This document shows, piece by piece, positions 1 to 6,573 of a stretch of DNA of 15,528 nt. Source of the DNA: JABCZZ01 sp964454545 (GTDB lineage Bacteria; Pseudomonadota; Alphaproteobacteria; Rickettsiales; JABCZZ01); the NCBI GenBank assembly GCA_964454545.1, contig CAYVTI010000046.1, positions 1-15,528 on the forward strand, in the 5' to 3' direction. How positions within the stretch are numbered: the first letter of the stretch is position 1; every line of letters starts with the position of its first letter. The notes under the pieces were generated by a model, which saw only the letters and a program-made list of their open reading frames with translations, was not told where the DNA came from and searched no databases. The position numbers and the translations under genes were made by a program.

Positions 1-1
1 A

Positions 2-826
2 GCTCCCGGCTTCGGCGATCGCCGCAAGGCCATGCTCGAAGACATCGCGATTCTCACCGGTGGTGAGCTCATCAGCGAAGAACTCGGCATCAAGCTTGAG
101 ACCGTGAAGCTGAACATGCTCGGAAAAGCCAAGAAAATCGTTATCACCAAGGAAGACACGACCATTGTTGACGGCGCCGGCAAGAAGCAGGATATCGAAG
201 CGCGTTGCACCCAGATCCGCGCCCAGATTGAGGAAACCACTTCCGACTACGACAAGGAAAAGCTGCAGGAACGCCTTGCAAAGCTTTCAGGAGGCGTTGC
301 AGTGCTCAAGGTTGGCGGTGCCAGCGAGATCGAGGTGAAGGAACGCAAGGACCGAGTGGACGACGCACTGCACGCGACCCGCGCAGCTGTGGAAGAAGGC
401 ATTGTGCCGGGCGGTGGCGCTACCCTCCTTTATGCAAGCCGTGCACTCGACAAGATCAAATCCTCCAATGACGATGAAAGGGCGGGCGTGAATATCGTAA
501 GACGCGCTCTGCAGTCCCCTCTTCGCCAGATCGTTGAGAATGCTGGCCTTGACGGCGCGGTCGTTGCAGGCAAGCTGCTCGAAGGCACCGACCATAACTA
601 TGGTTTCGACGCCCAGAAGCTTGATTATGTCGACCTGATAAAGGCCGGTATCATCGACCCGACTAAAGTGGTGCGCACTGCCCTGCAGGACGCCGCATCG
701 GTTTCCGGTCTCATGATTACCACCGAAGCCATCATTACCGACAAGCCAGAAGAAAAACCGGCTGCTGCTGGTGGTGCCGGCGGGATGGGCGGCATGGGTG
801 GCGGCATGGGCGACATGGATTTCTAA
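2..826 (+). CDS. groEL: Chaperonin GroEL (Hsp60), C-terminal half; start lies outside the window
   Basis: GroEL is the 14-mer ATP-dependent chaperonin that folds cytosolic proteins with its GroES lid. The open frame runs in from base 2 without a start and gives 274 residues, beginning with the conserved APGFGDRRKAMLEDIA segment of the apical domain (near residue 280 of a ~548-residue protein). It continues through the intermediate and equatorial domains: the VEEGIVPGGGATLLYA segment, then RRALQSPLRQIVENAG. It ends in the Gly/Met-rich flexible tail (GGAGGMGGMGGGMGDMDF) that projects into the folding cavity. The frame is intact. groES probably lies upstream outside the window, as in most bacteria. 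A strong terminator follows, so groEL ends its transcription unit here. Identification is essentially certain. Confidence 0.98.
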   Translation, partial: APGFGDRRKAMLEDIAILTGGELISEELGIKLETVKLNMLGKAKKIVITKEDTTIVDGAGKKQDIEARCTQIRAQIEETTSDYDKEKLQERLAKLSGGVAVLKVGGASEIEVKERKDRVDDALHATRAAVEEGIVPGGGATLLYASRALDKIKSSNDDERAGVNIVRRALQSPLRQIVENAGLDGAVVAGKLLEGTDHNYGFDAQKLDYVDLIKAGIIDPTKVVRTALQDAASVSGLMITTEAIITDKPEEKPAAAGGAGGMGGMGGGMGDMDF

Positions 827-860
827 TCACTCCTGTTGCTTAATAGCCATACTCTACATA

Positions 861-892
861 AAAGGCCGGTCAAATGACCGGCCTTTTTCTTT
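861..892 (+). terminator. Rho-independent terminator of groEL
   Basis: A near-perfect inverted repeat pairs 861-872 (AAAGGCCGGTCA) with 875-886 (TGACCGGCCTTT). It closes as a GC-rich stem with a tight AAAT-type loop and is followed by a T-rich tract (TTTTTCTTT). It lies 35 bases after the groEL stop. Confidence 0.93.
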
Positions 893-895
893 CTG

Positions 896-925
896 TTGTT
901 TTCCTTAATCATTTATTAATAATTT
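896..925 (+). promoter_or_regulatory. Possible promoter of the outer-membrane protein gene
   Basis: TTGTTT (896-901) and TAATTT (920-925) are separated by 18 bases in an AT-rich stretch just after the groEL terminator and upstream of the gene that starts at 957. A small inverted repeat (ATGTC at 927-931, GACAT at 937-941) lies between this site and the ribosome binding site. The match to sigma-70 consensus is weak, so this is only a candidate. Confidence 0.3.
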
Positions 926-956
926 TATGTCATACGGACATTTAAGGAGTATTTTT

Positions 957-1769
957 ATGAAAAAACTTACATGTCTTCTGACCGCTCTTTTAACCACCGC
1001 ATCTGTGTCTGCAGCCCATGCAGATAACAACTTCAGTCTTGGGTTTGAAGGTTTCCATGACACCTACAGGGAGCCCCAGCCGGTGGACGTCACCACGGAT
1101 ACGAATTATGGCTCCGTCACCGGCAAATGGGTGCACAACTGGGACAGGTGGTTCACCGCCATTGACGGGCGTTATTCCACCGGCACGGACTCCTATCACT
1201 CTCCCAGCGGCCACCTTTCCGGCGCAAGGCAGAACGAAACCGATGACCGCGTGCGCGGCGGCCTGAGCTGGCGGATGGGCGAAAATTCATTATCTGCTTA
1301 TATTGGCGCAGGGGTACGTTATTTCGTCGATAACGGCAAGGGCACATTTACGGATCTGGGGGCGTTCGGCTATGACAGGCGCATTACCCAGTTTTACGCC
1401 CCTATCGGCATTACTTACTCTCACCCGGTTTCTTCGGGGCTGAGCATCGTGCCTAACTTTGAGTTTGATCCGCTGGTATATGGCAATGTGAATACACGCC
1501 TGGCGAACTCTACTTTCTATTCCCTTCCGGGCATCGGCACATTCAAATCCTATAATATCAATAATACGCAGAAGAGCGGTTACGGCGTGCGCGGCGAAAT
1601 CATGGCAAGCTGGCAGTCCACGCATAACCTGACCTGGCAGTTCGGGCCGTTCGTACGCTACTGGAGAATACAGGATTCCAATATTGCCGTGGATCCTAAC
1701 GGCGTCGGCTGGGAAGAACCAAAAAACACGCGCCTCCAGTATGGAGCCTCCTTGCGGGTTCTCTGGTAA
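957..1769 (+). CDS. Exported outer-membrane beta-barrel protein (family not named)
   Basis: The start is set at 957 because AAGGAG (944-949) sits seven bases upstream; an in-frame ATG at 927 has no such site. The 270-residue product begins with a classic signal peptide (MKKLTCLLTALLTTASVSAAHA, likely cut after residue 22). The mature part alternates polar and hydrophobic residues, is rich in Tyr, Trp, Gly and Asn, and ends in LRVLW. A terminal aromatic residue is the usual BAM-recognition signal of outer-membrane barrels. The fold is inferred from this pattern: probably about 10-12 strands with no separate soluble domain. I do not recognise a specific function (porin, adhesin or lipid-linked protein are all possible). 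The gene stands alone between the groEL terminator and the rpsP promoter region. Confidence 0.8.
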   Translation: MKKLTCLLTALLTTASVSAAHADNNFSLGFEGFHDTYREPQPVDVTTDTNYGSVTGKWVHNWDRWFTAIDGRYSTGTDSYHSPSGHLSGARQNETDDRVRGGLSWRMGENSLSAYIGAGVRYFVDNGKGTFTDLGAFGYDRRITQFYAPIGITYSHPVSSGLSIVPNFEFDPLVYGNVNTRLANSTFYSLPGIGTFKSYNINNTQKSGYGVRGEIMASWQSTHNLTWQFGPFVRYWRIQDSNIAVDPNGVGWEEPKNTRLQYGASLRVLW

Positions 1770-1891
1770 CCTATTGTTATAATTTGGATTTTACCCATCC
1801 ACTTATACTTATCTCATCGCTGCGCGAGCACATCGTATAGAACTTCTCCGCGTACCTGCACATCGCCAGCACTTGTTAACCTGTGCATTTT

Positions 1892-1922
1892 TTGCTTCAA
1901 ATTTGGTTTATTTGTGCTATAA
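1892..1922 (+). promoter_or_regulatory. Candidate promoter of rpsP-rimM
   Basis: TTGCTT (1892-1897) and CTATAA (1917-1922) are 19 bases apart. The -10 carries an upstream TG, and the pair lies 38 bases before the rpsP start. The spacing is slightly long, so confidence is modest. The rest of the 190-base spacer (1770-1959) shows no gene or clear hairpin. Confidence 0.4.
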
Positions 1923-1959
1923 GGCGCATCTCAAATTTAACAGGTCAAGGATATTTCAT

Positions 1960-2310
1960 ATGGCGACAACATTGCGTTTCAGCCGTGGCGGTTCGAAAAA
2001 AAGCCCGTATTTCCGTCTGGTAGCCACCGATTCGCGCAGCCCGCGTGACAGCAAGTTCATCGAAAAGCTCGGCACGTACAATCCGCTCCTTGCCAAAAGC
2101 GATGCAAAGCGTTTCACCGTTAATGCGGAGCGCGTAAAATACTGGCTCGGAACCGGCGCACAGCCATCCGAAACCGTTGCCCGTTTCCTGCGTGCGGCAG
2201 GACTGCTTAACACCAAGCCGACTTACGTCCCCAAAGCCAAGGGAACCGGCAAAAAGGGCAAAGGCGCAGAAGCAGCAGCGGAAGCCGCCCCGGCAGCTCC
2301 GGCAGCCTAA
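1960..2310 (+). CDS. rpsP: 30S ribosomal protein bS16
   Basis: bS16 is an assembly protein of the small ribosomal subunit body. The start at 1960 gives MATTLRFSRGGSKKSPYFRL, matching the family N-terminus, with a weak CAAGG site 9 bases upstream. The frame stays open further upstream, but that extension has no bS16 character. Residues 1-85 are the conserved core (ATDSRSPRD, FIEKLGTYNPLL, YWLGTGAQPSETV). Residues 90-116 form a Lys/Gly then Ala/Pro/Glu-rich tail, as is common in alphaproteobacterial bS16 (about 80 residues without a tail, 116 here). rimM follows after only eight bases, so the two genes are very probably cotranscribed. Confidence 0.97.
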   Translation: MATTLRFSRGGSKKSPYFRLVATDSRSPRDSKFIEKLGTYNPLLAKSDAKRFTVNAERVKYWLGTGAQPSETVARFLRAAGLLNTKPTYVPKAKGTGKKGKGAEAAAEAAPAAPAA

Positions 2311-2318
2311 TCCTCTAA

Positions 2319-2825
2319 GTGTCATCCGGTACCTCACGGCTTATAAAACTTGGCGTTATAAGCAGCGCGCATGGTGTTCGTGGCCAGGTAAAAATCCGCA
2401 GCTTTACCGCGGATCCCGACAATCTTGCGGCTTATGGAGATTTGCAGGATAAATCGGGGAAAAAATACAACATTACCGTTTTAAGCAGCAATAAAGACGT
2501 ATTGATTGCGGCAATCAAAGACATAACCGATCGTAATGAAGCGGAGAAGCTGCGTAGTGTGGAATTATATATCCCACGCAGCGCCCTTCCCGATCCGGAA
2601 GAAAATGAATATTACCACGAAGATCTAATCGGACTTGAAGTTTTCACCGCCGAAAACCTGCCCTATGGCCGTGTCATATCCGTACATAATTTCGGCGCAG
2701 GCGACATCATTGAAGTGAGACTCGTATCGGGAAAGGAAGAATTCCTGCCATTCAACAAAGCTACGTTTCCGATCATAGATACAAAGAGCAGAAAGCTGGT
2801 TTTGTCCAAACCGGAAGCTGAGTAA
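2319..2825 (+). CDS. rimM: 16S rRNA maturation factor RimM
   Basis: RimM binds uS19 and helps mature the head of the 30S subunit. The 168-residue frame starts at a GTG eight bases after rpsP, and no strong Shine-Dalgarno is seen. The N-terminal RimM beta-barrel (residues ~7-88) has the family signature LGVISSAHGVRGQVKI. The PRC-barrel (residues ~97-165) has YYHEDLIGLEV, the glycine turn FGAGDIIEV and the closing EFLPFNKATFPIID. Length and domain order are normal. In many bacteria trmD and rplS follow; here the next gene is convergent and unrelated, with only nine bases between the two stop codons. Confidence 0.95.
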   Translation: MSSGTSRLIKLGVISSAHGVRGQVKIRSFTADPDNLAAYGDLQDKSGKKYNITVLSSNKDVLIAAIKDITDRNEAEKLRSVELYIPRSALPDPEENEYYHEDLIGLEVFTAENLPYGRVISVHNFGAGDIIEVRLVSGKEEFLPFNKATFPIIDTKSRKLVLSKPEAE

Positions 2826-2834
2826 TGGCACGTT

Positions 2835-3521
2835 TCAATTATTACTAAGAACCGCCTGGGATTTAAAATTACTCCAGTATACCTTGCAAAAGGTGGAACG
2901 AACTCCACCCATGCCTGATTTCAGAGATTTCTGGCTTCCGCTAATCTGCCATCCCGGCTCCTGCGCACCGAACACCCAGACCTTGCCATAAGATGTGTCA
3001 CCTATGGTAAGCAATTTTGCATGATACCATTGTCCGGTAACAAACTTAGGCGCTTTCACCTGTTTCATCATATACCAGTTTTCGTTGTTATTAACCCACA
3101 ACTGCAGTGTGGAAGTTGCATAGTTAATAGCAAAATTGATAAAGTGATGCCCATCCATTATACGTCCCAGCAGCCTTGCGCCGTGCTGAAAAGAGTCCTG
3201 GCCAAACTGGAGTACATTGAAATCGGCAGAAACCAGTTGATCGGTATACACTTCACCTATCCACTCATCGCGATCGGTAGCTGCGGTATATGTGTCGACG
3301 AATCCCTTATTATCTTTGATGGAAACGAAAGCGCCTTTATATCTATCGCTGTCGTTCATCCACATATGTCCGTCAGAAGCCTGCTTCCAGCCGTCCTGAT
3401 CAGCACGGACGAATGTATCCGCAGATACTGTGGAACCAGTCGCATAGGTCTGAGAATGTACCAGAAACAATATCAGAATAATGAAGGGAACACTTCTACG
3501 GCTTTTAAATAAACGTGGCAT
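2835..3521 (-). CDS. Secreted protein with a concanavalin-A-like (LamG/glucanase-fold) domain
   Basis: The 228-residue product has a basic start and a hydrophobic signal segment (residues 11-28, VPFIILILFLVHSQTYA), so it should be exported. The remainder resembles a beta-sandwich of the concanavalin-A-like lectin/glucanase superfamily. It opens with the DTFVRADQDGWKQASDGHMW motif (residues 35-54), comparable to the D-F-R...GW...G...W opening of LamG-like modules. Later parts have the strand pattern HFINFAINYATSTLQLWV and TGQWYHAKLLTIGDTSYGKVWVFG. No catalytic acid pair is obvious, so a carbohydrate-binding or surface role is more likely than hydrolysis. Upstream lies a plausible promoter (3553-3581). 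The stop is nine bases from the convergent rimM stop. Fold assignment is by eye; function is unknown. Confidence 0.7.
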   Translation of the reverse strand: MPRLFKSRRSVPFIILILFLVHSQTYATGSTVSADTFVRADQDGWKQASDGHMWMNDSDRYKGAFVSIKDNKGFVDTYTAATDRDEWIGEVYTDQLVSADFNVLQFGQDSFQHGARLLGRIMDGHHFINFAINYATSTLQLWVNNNENWYMMKQVKAPKFVTGQWYHAKLLTIGDTSYGKVWVFGAQEPGWQISGSQKSLKSGMGGVRSTFCKVYWSNFKSQAVLSNN

Positions 3522-3552
3522 GAGATTCCGTGTAATATAATGTGGTTACTGC

Positions 3553-3581
3553 TTATAACACAGCCTGAACTACACTCTCAA
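3553..3581 (-). promoter_or_regulatory. Candidate promoter of the lectin-fold gene
   Basis: On the minus strand, TTGAGA (3581-3576) and TTATAA (3558-3553) are separated by exactly 17 bases, with the -10 element 31 bases upstream of the ATG at 3521. It lies between the broken nuclease gene and the lectin gene, so the latter can be transcribed independently. Confidence 0.45.
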
Positions 3582-3598
3582 CTGTAAATAGAGAAGCG

Positions 3599-4163
3599 CT
3601 AATTAATCCGGCTATAGGTGCGCTCATGCATGGACTTGCTGAGCGGATGCGCTCCTTCGTTCCAGATTCTCTGCCACTGCCTGTTATAATCCGAGGCGAT
3701 GCCGGGAACGTTGCGGATAACCAGAATGTTTTCTGCGTTCTTTTCCTCGGCAGCCTTGGTAAAATTGAAGCTTCCTAATTCCAGTGTCGAGCCATCGATA
3801 ATGATAAATTTGTTATGCATGATGGCGTAGTGGTTATTGGTGCGCGTGGGAACGCCTGATTTCTCAAGAAACCTGAGAGCGCTGTAGGGCTGGTAACGGT
3901 TGCTTTCATCCATGACGATTTTTACGTCTATGCCTCGTTGAGACGCTTTTATCAGAGAGTCGGCAATGGGATAGGAAGTAAACGAATATGCTGCCACCCG
4001 TATATCCTTATGCGCCTCACCTATCGTCCTTATAACAAGACTGGTTGATAACAAGACTGGTTGCACCGTTGTCAGGCGAGAAAGCGTCCTCAAATGACGG
4101 CGCAGAAATGGCAGAACCACTTGCCAGAAAATACAGCAGCAATATACAAAGCAGCTTTTTCAT
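3599..4163 (-). pseudogene. Secreted phospholipase-D-superfamily endonuclease (Nuc-like), frameshifted by a 16-bp tandem duplication
   Basis: Two overlapping frames make one gene. The first, from ATG 4163, encodes a signal peptide (MKKLLCILLLYFLASGSAIS) and the start of a Nuc domain (PSFEDAFSPDNGATSLVI), then runs to a stop at 4017-4019. The other frame carries the rest from RTIGEAHKDIRVAAYSFTSY, including one HKD motif (HNKFIIID, H-x-K-x4-D) and ELGSFNFT, and ends at 3599. Deleting one copy of the repeat at 4032-4063 joins them seamlessly (…TSLVIRTIGEAHKD…) into a 182-residue protein. That is the usual size of single-HKD nucleases of the Salmonella Nuc type, which dimerise to form the active site and cut DNA in the periplasm or outside. 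As written, the signal peptide is separated from the catalytic part, so no exported enzyme should form. A recent mutation, population variant or assembly artefact are all possible. Confidence 0.88.
4032..4063. repeat. Perfect 16-bp tandem duplication inside the nuclease gene
   Basis: ATAACAAGACTGGTTG occurs at 4032-4047 and again, identically and without a gap, at 4048-4063. Sixteen is not a multiple of three, so the extra copy shifts the reading frame by one. It sits exactly at the junction between the two nuclease frames. Confidence 0.97.
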
Positions 4164-4472
4164 ACACCATAGTATAGCATAGAAATAATTAATATTCAAT
4201 CTATAGGTGCATTATACTAATCCGGCAATTAGTAATTGTTTCGTCTAGCCATACTGCGAGGATGGATGCCTTTAAGTTCACGTTGCAAGTGCGGCATAAC
4301 AATTTCTTACGCAGCAAGCTGCGGGGAATGCAACACGGAGATATTTAACTAAAATATATAATAATTTTATATACTTACCTGACAAGAAATTATTTTTTCT
4401 GTTTCATGCCAACACTTTTTTAGGTATTATGTATTTGTCAGCTACAAGTCGGCTATGTGGGCAGAGGTAGAA
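4164..4472. other. Gene-free AT-rich spacer between divergent genes
   Basis: These 309 bases separate the minus-strand nuclease pseudogene from the plus-strand Tad-like operon. I see no convincing gene: an ATG-led frame of 28 codons starts at 4262, and a 22-codon frame lies on the opposite strand, neither like a known protein. The centre holds a GC hairpin (4310-4323). From 4340 on the sequence is very AT-rich and should contain the promoter of the pilin-like operon. The best -10 is TATTAT (4425-4430), with a poor -35 (TTTCAT, 4402-4407). Ten- and nine-base words near 4201-4226 (CTATAGGTGC, TAATCCGGC) recur in the nuclease 3' end at 3604-3621. Confidence 0.5.
4310..4323. repeat. Short GC hairpin, possibly part of a dispersed repeat
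   Basis: CGCAGC (4310-4315) and GCTGCG (4318-4323) are perfectly complementary around AA and are followed by GGGG. It stands out as a GC island in an AT-rich spacer and is not followed by a T tract on the plus strand, so it is not a normal terminator. Confidence 0.4.
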
Positions 4473-5732
4473 ATGTTATACCTATTCTATCGTTTCAAAA
4501 TCAGAAACCTGATTATATCCCATGATGGGAGCATAAGCGTATTGCAGGCGCTAATGCTTCCCATGATAATAGGTTTTATTGGTCTTGGAGTTGAAGTGCC
4601 AACGTGGTATTCCCAGAAAGGTGATTTACAGTCGGCTACAGACGCCGCAGCGATTGCCATCGCTTACCAGATTGGTAGTGGAAATAGCCTCTCAACTATT
4701 GCCAGTAATGAAATGAGCCGTAACGGGTATAACGCAAATTCCGGGATTACCATTACAGTAAACAATCCTCCTTTAAGCGGTTCCTATGCGGGAAACAATC
4801 AGGCAGTGGAAGTGATAGCTATAAAAGCGCAAGCGGGTGCATTTTCTAAACTTCTTGGCATGAGTCAGCTTTCTATAAGAACACGTGCAGTTGTTCTCAA
4901 TACCCCTTCCAACAACGGAAATGGGTGTATTATGGCACTTGCTTCATCAGGGGGCTATACCATTGACATCAATGGCAATGCCACCGTCAATATGGCGGGT
5001 TGCACAATGGTGGATAATTCAAACAATAGTAGCGCAGTAGCTTTAAACGGTAACGCAACAGTTACAGTACAAAATATCTATACTGCTGGGGGAATCAGCA
5101 CGAATGGCAACTCTACCATAAACAATAGCAGTCCTAATGTGACAAATGGCTCAGTAGTGTCCGACCCATTTAGCAGCCTCCCCATGCCATCGGTCGGCAG
5201 TTGTGATCAAAATAATTTCACTGCCCAACATGGCAACACGACCATGAGTCAAGGAGTATACTGCAATGGGATAAACTTTAACGCACAGGCCAACGTTACC
5301 ATGAATCCTGGCATTTATATAGTGAACGGCGGCTCGTTTAACATCAATGGAGGAGCGACTGTAACCGGAAGCGGAGTAACCATTATATTTACCAATGGCG
5401 CAACCATTAACGTTAATGGTAACTCCACAATGACATTATCAGCGCCAACCAGTGGAACCTATGCCGGAATATTATTTTATGGTGACCGGAGCATGCCCCT
5501 TGGGTACGACAATTTCAATGGTGGTGCGAGCATGTCATTAACAGGCACTATATATATGCCGACGCAAGACCTCAATTTTAATGGTGGCGTTAGCGGAACC
5601 GCCACATGCCTGAAGATTGTATCTTACCAGATCACTATCAATGGTGGCGCCAACCTGTCTTCCACCTGCCCAGCGGGCTACCCAGGCATTCCGGTTCCGT
5701 CTGGAAGTGGCAGCGTAGTTCTCAAGGAGTGA
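4473..5732 (+). CDS. TadG-like pilus-assembly protein with Asn/Gly-rich repeat domain
   Basis: Start 4473 is preferred over an in-frame ATG at 4455 because AGAGG precedes it; the product is 419 residues. Residues ~17-41 match the TadG N-terminal signature: a short charged stretch, DGSISVLQALMLPMIIGFIG, one membrane helix, then a region rich in Ala (QSATDAAAIAIAYQ). The rest should face the periplasm or surface. From residue ~164 to ~394 a motif of the type N-G-[NG]-[AS]-x-V recurs about nine times (NGNATVNM, NGNATVTV, NGNSTINN, NGGATVTG, NGNSTMTL, NGGASMSL and others), suggesting a beta-solenoid-like fold. Six cysteines (152, 177, 244, 264, 379, 399) could form three disulfides. It is the first gene of a tight three-gene unit. 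Related TadG-type proteins with such a domain occur in other alphaproteobacteria; exact role is not established here. Confidence 0.8.
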   Translation: MLYLFYRFKIRNLIISHDGSISVLQALMLPMIIGFIGLGVEVPTWYSQKGDLQSATDAAAIAIAYQIGSGNSLSTIASNEMSRNGYNANSGITITVNNPPLSGSYAGNNQAVEVIAIKAQAGAFSKLLGMSQLSIRTRAVVLNTPSNNGNGCIMALASSGGYTIDINGNATVNMAGCTMVDNSNNSSAVALNGNATVTVQNIYTAGGISTNGNSTINNSSPNVTNGSVVSDPFSSLPMPSVGSCDQNNFTAQHGNTTMSQGVYCNGINFNAQANVTMNPGIYIVNGGSFNINGGATVTGSGVTIIFTNGATINVNGNSTMTLSAPTSGTYAGILFYGDRSMPLGYDNFNGGASMSLTGTIYMPTQDLNFNGGVSGTATCLKIVSYQITINGGANLSSTCPAGYPGIPVPSGSGSVVLKE

Positions 5733-5740
5733 TTCATAGC

Positions 5741-6163
5741 ATGAATGGGATACATAAAGATCAACAGGGTGTTGTAATAGTAGAAATAGCCTTATTTATG
5801 GCCATATTCTCTGTTATTATAGTTGAGCTTATCAGTTTTACCGCTATTGCTGGAGCATCTGTGCAGTTAAGTAACGCCTTAAGGATAGGTGAGCAGTTCG
5901 CAGTCAAACAGCCAACCAACACAAGCGGTATAACCCAAGCTGTACAAAATGCCACGAGCTTGCCTTCCCAAAGCGTTACTTCCACAGCAACAACATTTTG
6001 TGAGTGTAATGGCTCATCGGCTTCCTGCCAAAGCAGCTGCAACGGAACAATGGCAACCTTCGTTACCATCACGGCAGGATACAACGTTCCATTAATCCTT
6101 ACTTATCCGGGACTCTCTAACCCATTCCCCCTAAACAAGTCTGTTTCGGTACGTGTTCAATGA
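5741..6163 (+). CDS. TadE-like pseudopilin
   Basis: This 140-residue protein has a short N-terminus, the TadE signature GVVIVEIALFMAIFSVIIVE (glycine 10, glutamate 15, single hydrophobic helix) and an extracytoplasmic domain with four cysteines in the pattern FCECNG-x-C-x3-C (87, 89, 96, 100). Such a cluster is common in TadE proteins. TadE/TadF are minor pseudopilins processed by the TadV/CpaA-type prepilin peptidase and needed for Flp/Tad pili. AAGGAG (5724-5729) lies 11 bases before the ATG and overlaps the end of the preceding gene, indicating translational linkage. A GTG at 5729 is an alternative start that would add four residues. Confidence 0.82.
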   Translation: MNGIHKDQQGVVIVEIALFMAIFSVIIVELISFTAIAGASVQLSNALRIGEQFAVKQPTNTSGITQAVQNATSLPSQSVTSTATTFCECNGSSASCQSSCNGTMATFVTITAGYNVPLILTYPGLSNPFPLNKSVSVRVQ

Positions 6164-6561
6164 AAAGTTTGATTAACCGTTTTAAAACATCAGAAGCAGG
6201 GAATACCATAGTCGAATTTGCGCTTCTTGCCCCTCTTTTCTTCATAGTGGTGTTCGGCATGATTGATATCGGCCGGTTATACTGGACAGTGTCTTCCATG
6301 GAGTATGCAGTTGAAGCGGCGGGGCGTTATGCCATGATTAATACATCTGCAACCAGTAACCAGGTAATATCGCAAGCCCAGGCGAATCTCTATGCCATTA
6401 ACCAGAATTCTGTCACGTTTACGACCTCAACCTCAACATCAGGCGGCATAAACTATATGACCATAAAGGCGCAGAATTCTTTTAGCTTCTTGCCTTCCGC
6501 CATGTTTAGTATCAGCATCCTAACATTGACAAGAGCATCAACCATACCGTTATTGCCCTAA
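6160..6561 (+). CDS. TadE-like pseudopilin, third gene of the operon
   Basis: The ATG at 6160 overlaps the previous stop in an ATGA arrangement, so the gene is translationally coupled. The 133-residue product has the TadE-domain start SEAGNTIVEFALLAPLFFIVVFG (glycine 14, glutamate 19, helix to ~36), followed by DIGRLYWTVSSMEYAVEAAGRYA, the usual amphipathic stretch after the helix. The C-terminal half is Ser/Thr-rich and lacks cysteine. It should be an inner-membrane pseudopilin. No flp, cpa or tad motor/secretin genes lie nearby, so these three genes must either work with a pilus system encoded elsewhere or have a separate role. Confidence 0.82.
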   Translation: MKSLINRFKTSEAGNTIVEFALLAPLFFIVVFGMIDIGRLYWTVSSMEYAVEAAGRYAMINTSATSNQVISQAQANLYAINQNSVTFTTSTSTSGGINYMTIKAQNSFSFLPSAMFSISILTLTRASTIPLLP

Positions 6562-6573
6562 CAACAGGAGATT

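Noticed and set aside
1770..1959. A search for a tRNA or riboswitch in the rpsP upstream spacer
   Set aside because: No cloverleaf, T-loop motif or conserved leader structure could be seen.
2826..2849. A seven-codon frame (MARFNYY) starting at TAATG over the rimM stop, possibly a trmD remnant
   Set aside because: It is too short to judge and does not resemble the TrmD N-terminus.
3599..4120. A nuclease frame starting MVLPFLRRH, taken as an intact cytoplasmic gene
   Set aside because: Its first ~30 residues are the wrong frame of the Nuc N-terminus, and the tandem duplication explains the break, so pseudogene fits better.
3604..4226. Short shared words (CTATAGGTGC, TAATCCGGC) flanking the nuclease gene as possible attachment sites
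   Set aside because: They are only 9-10 bases, in a different order on each side, and one lies inside the coding 3' end; no integrase is present.
4262..4348. A 28-codon plus-strand frame in the spacer before the Tad-like operon
   Set aside because: It has no proper ribosome binding spacing and no recognisable protein character, and it runs through the GC hairpin; chance is likelier.
4900..5700. Recurrent AATGGT/AATGGC-type words, considered as a DNA repeat array or CRISPR
   Set aside because: They are codon-level echoes of the protein N-G repeat; spacing is irregular and there are no constant repeats with unique spacers.
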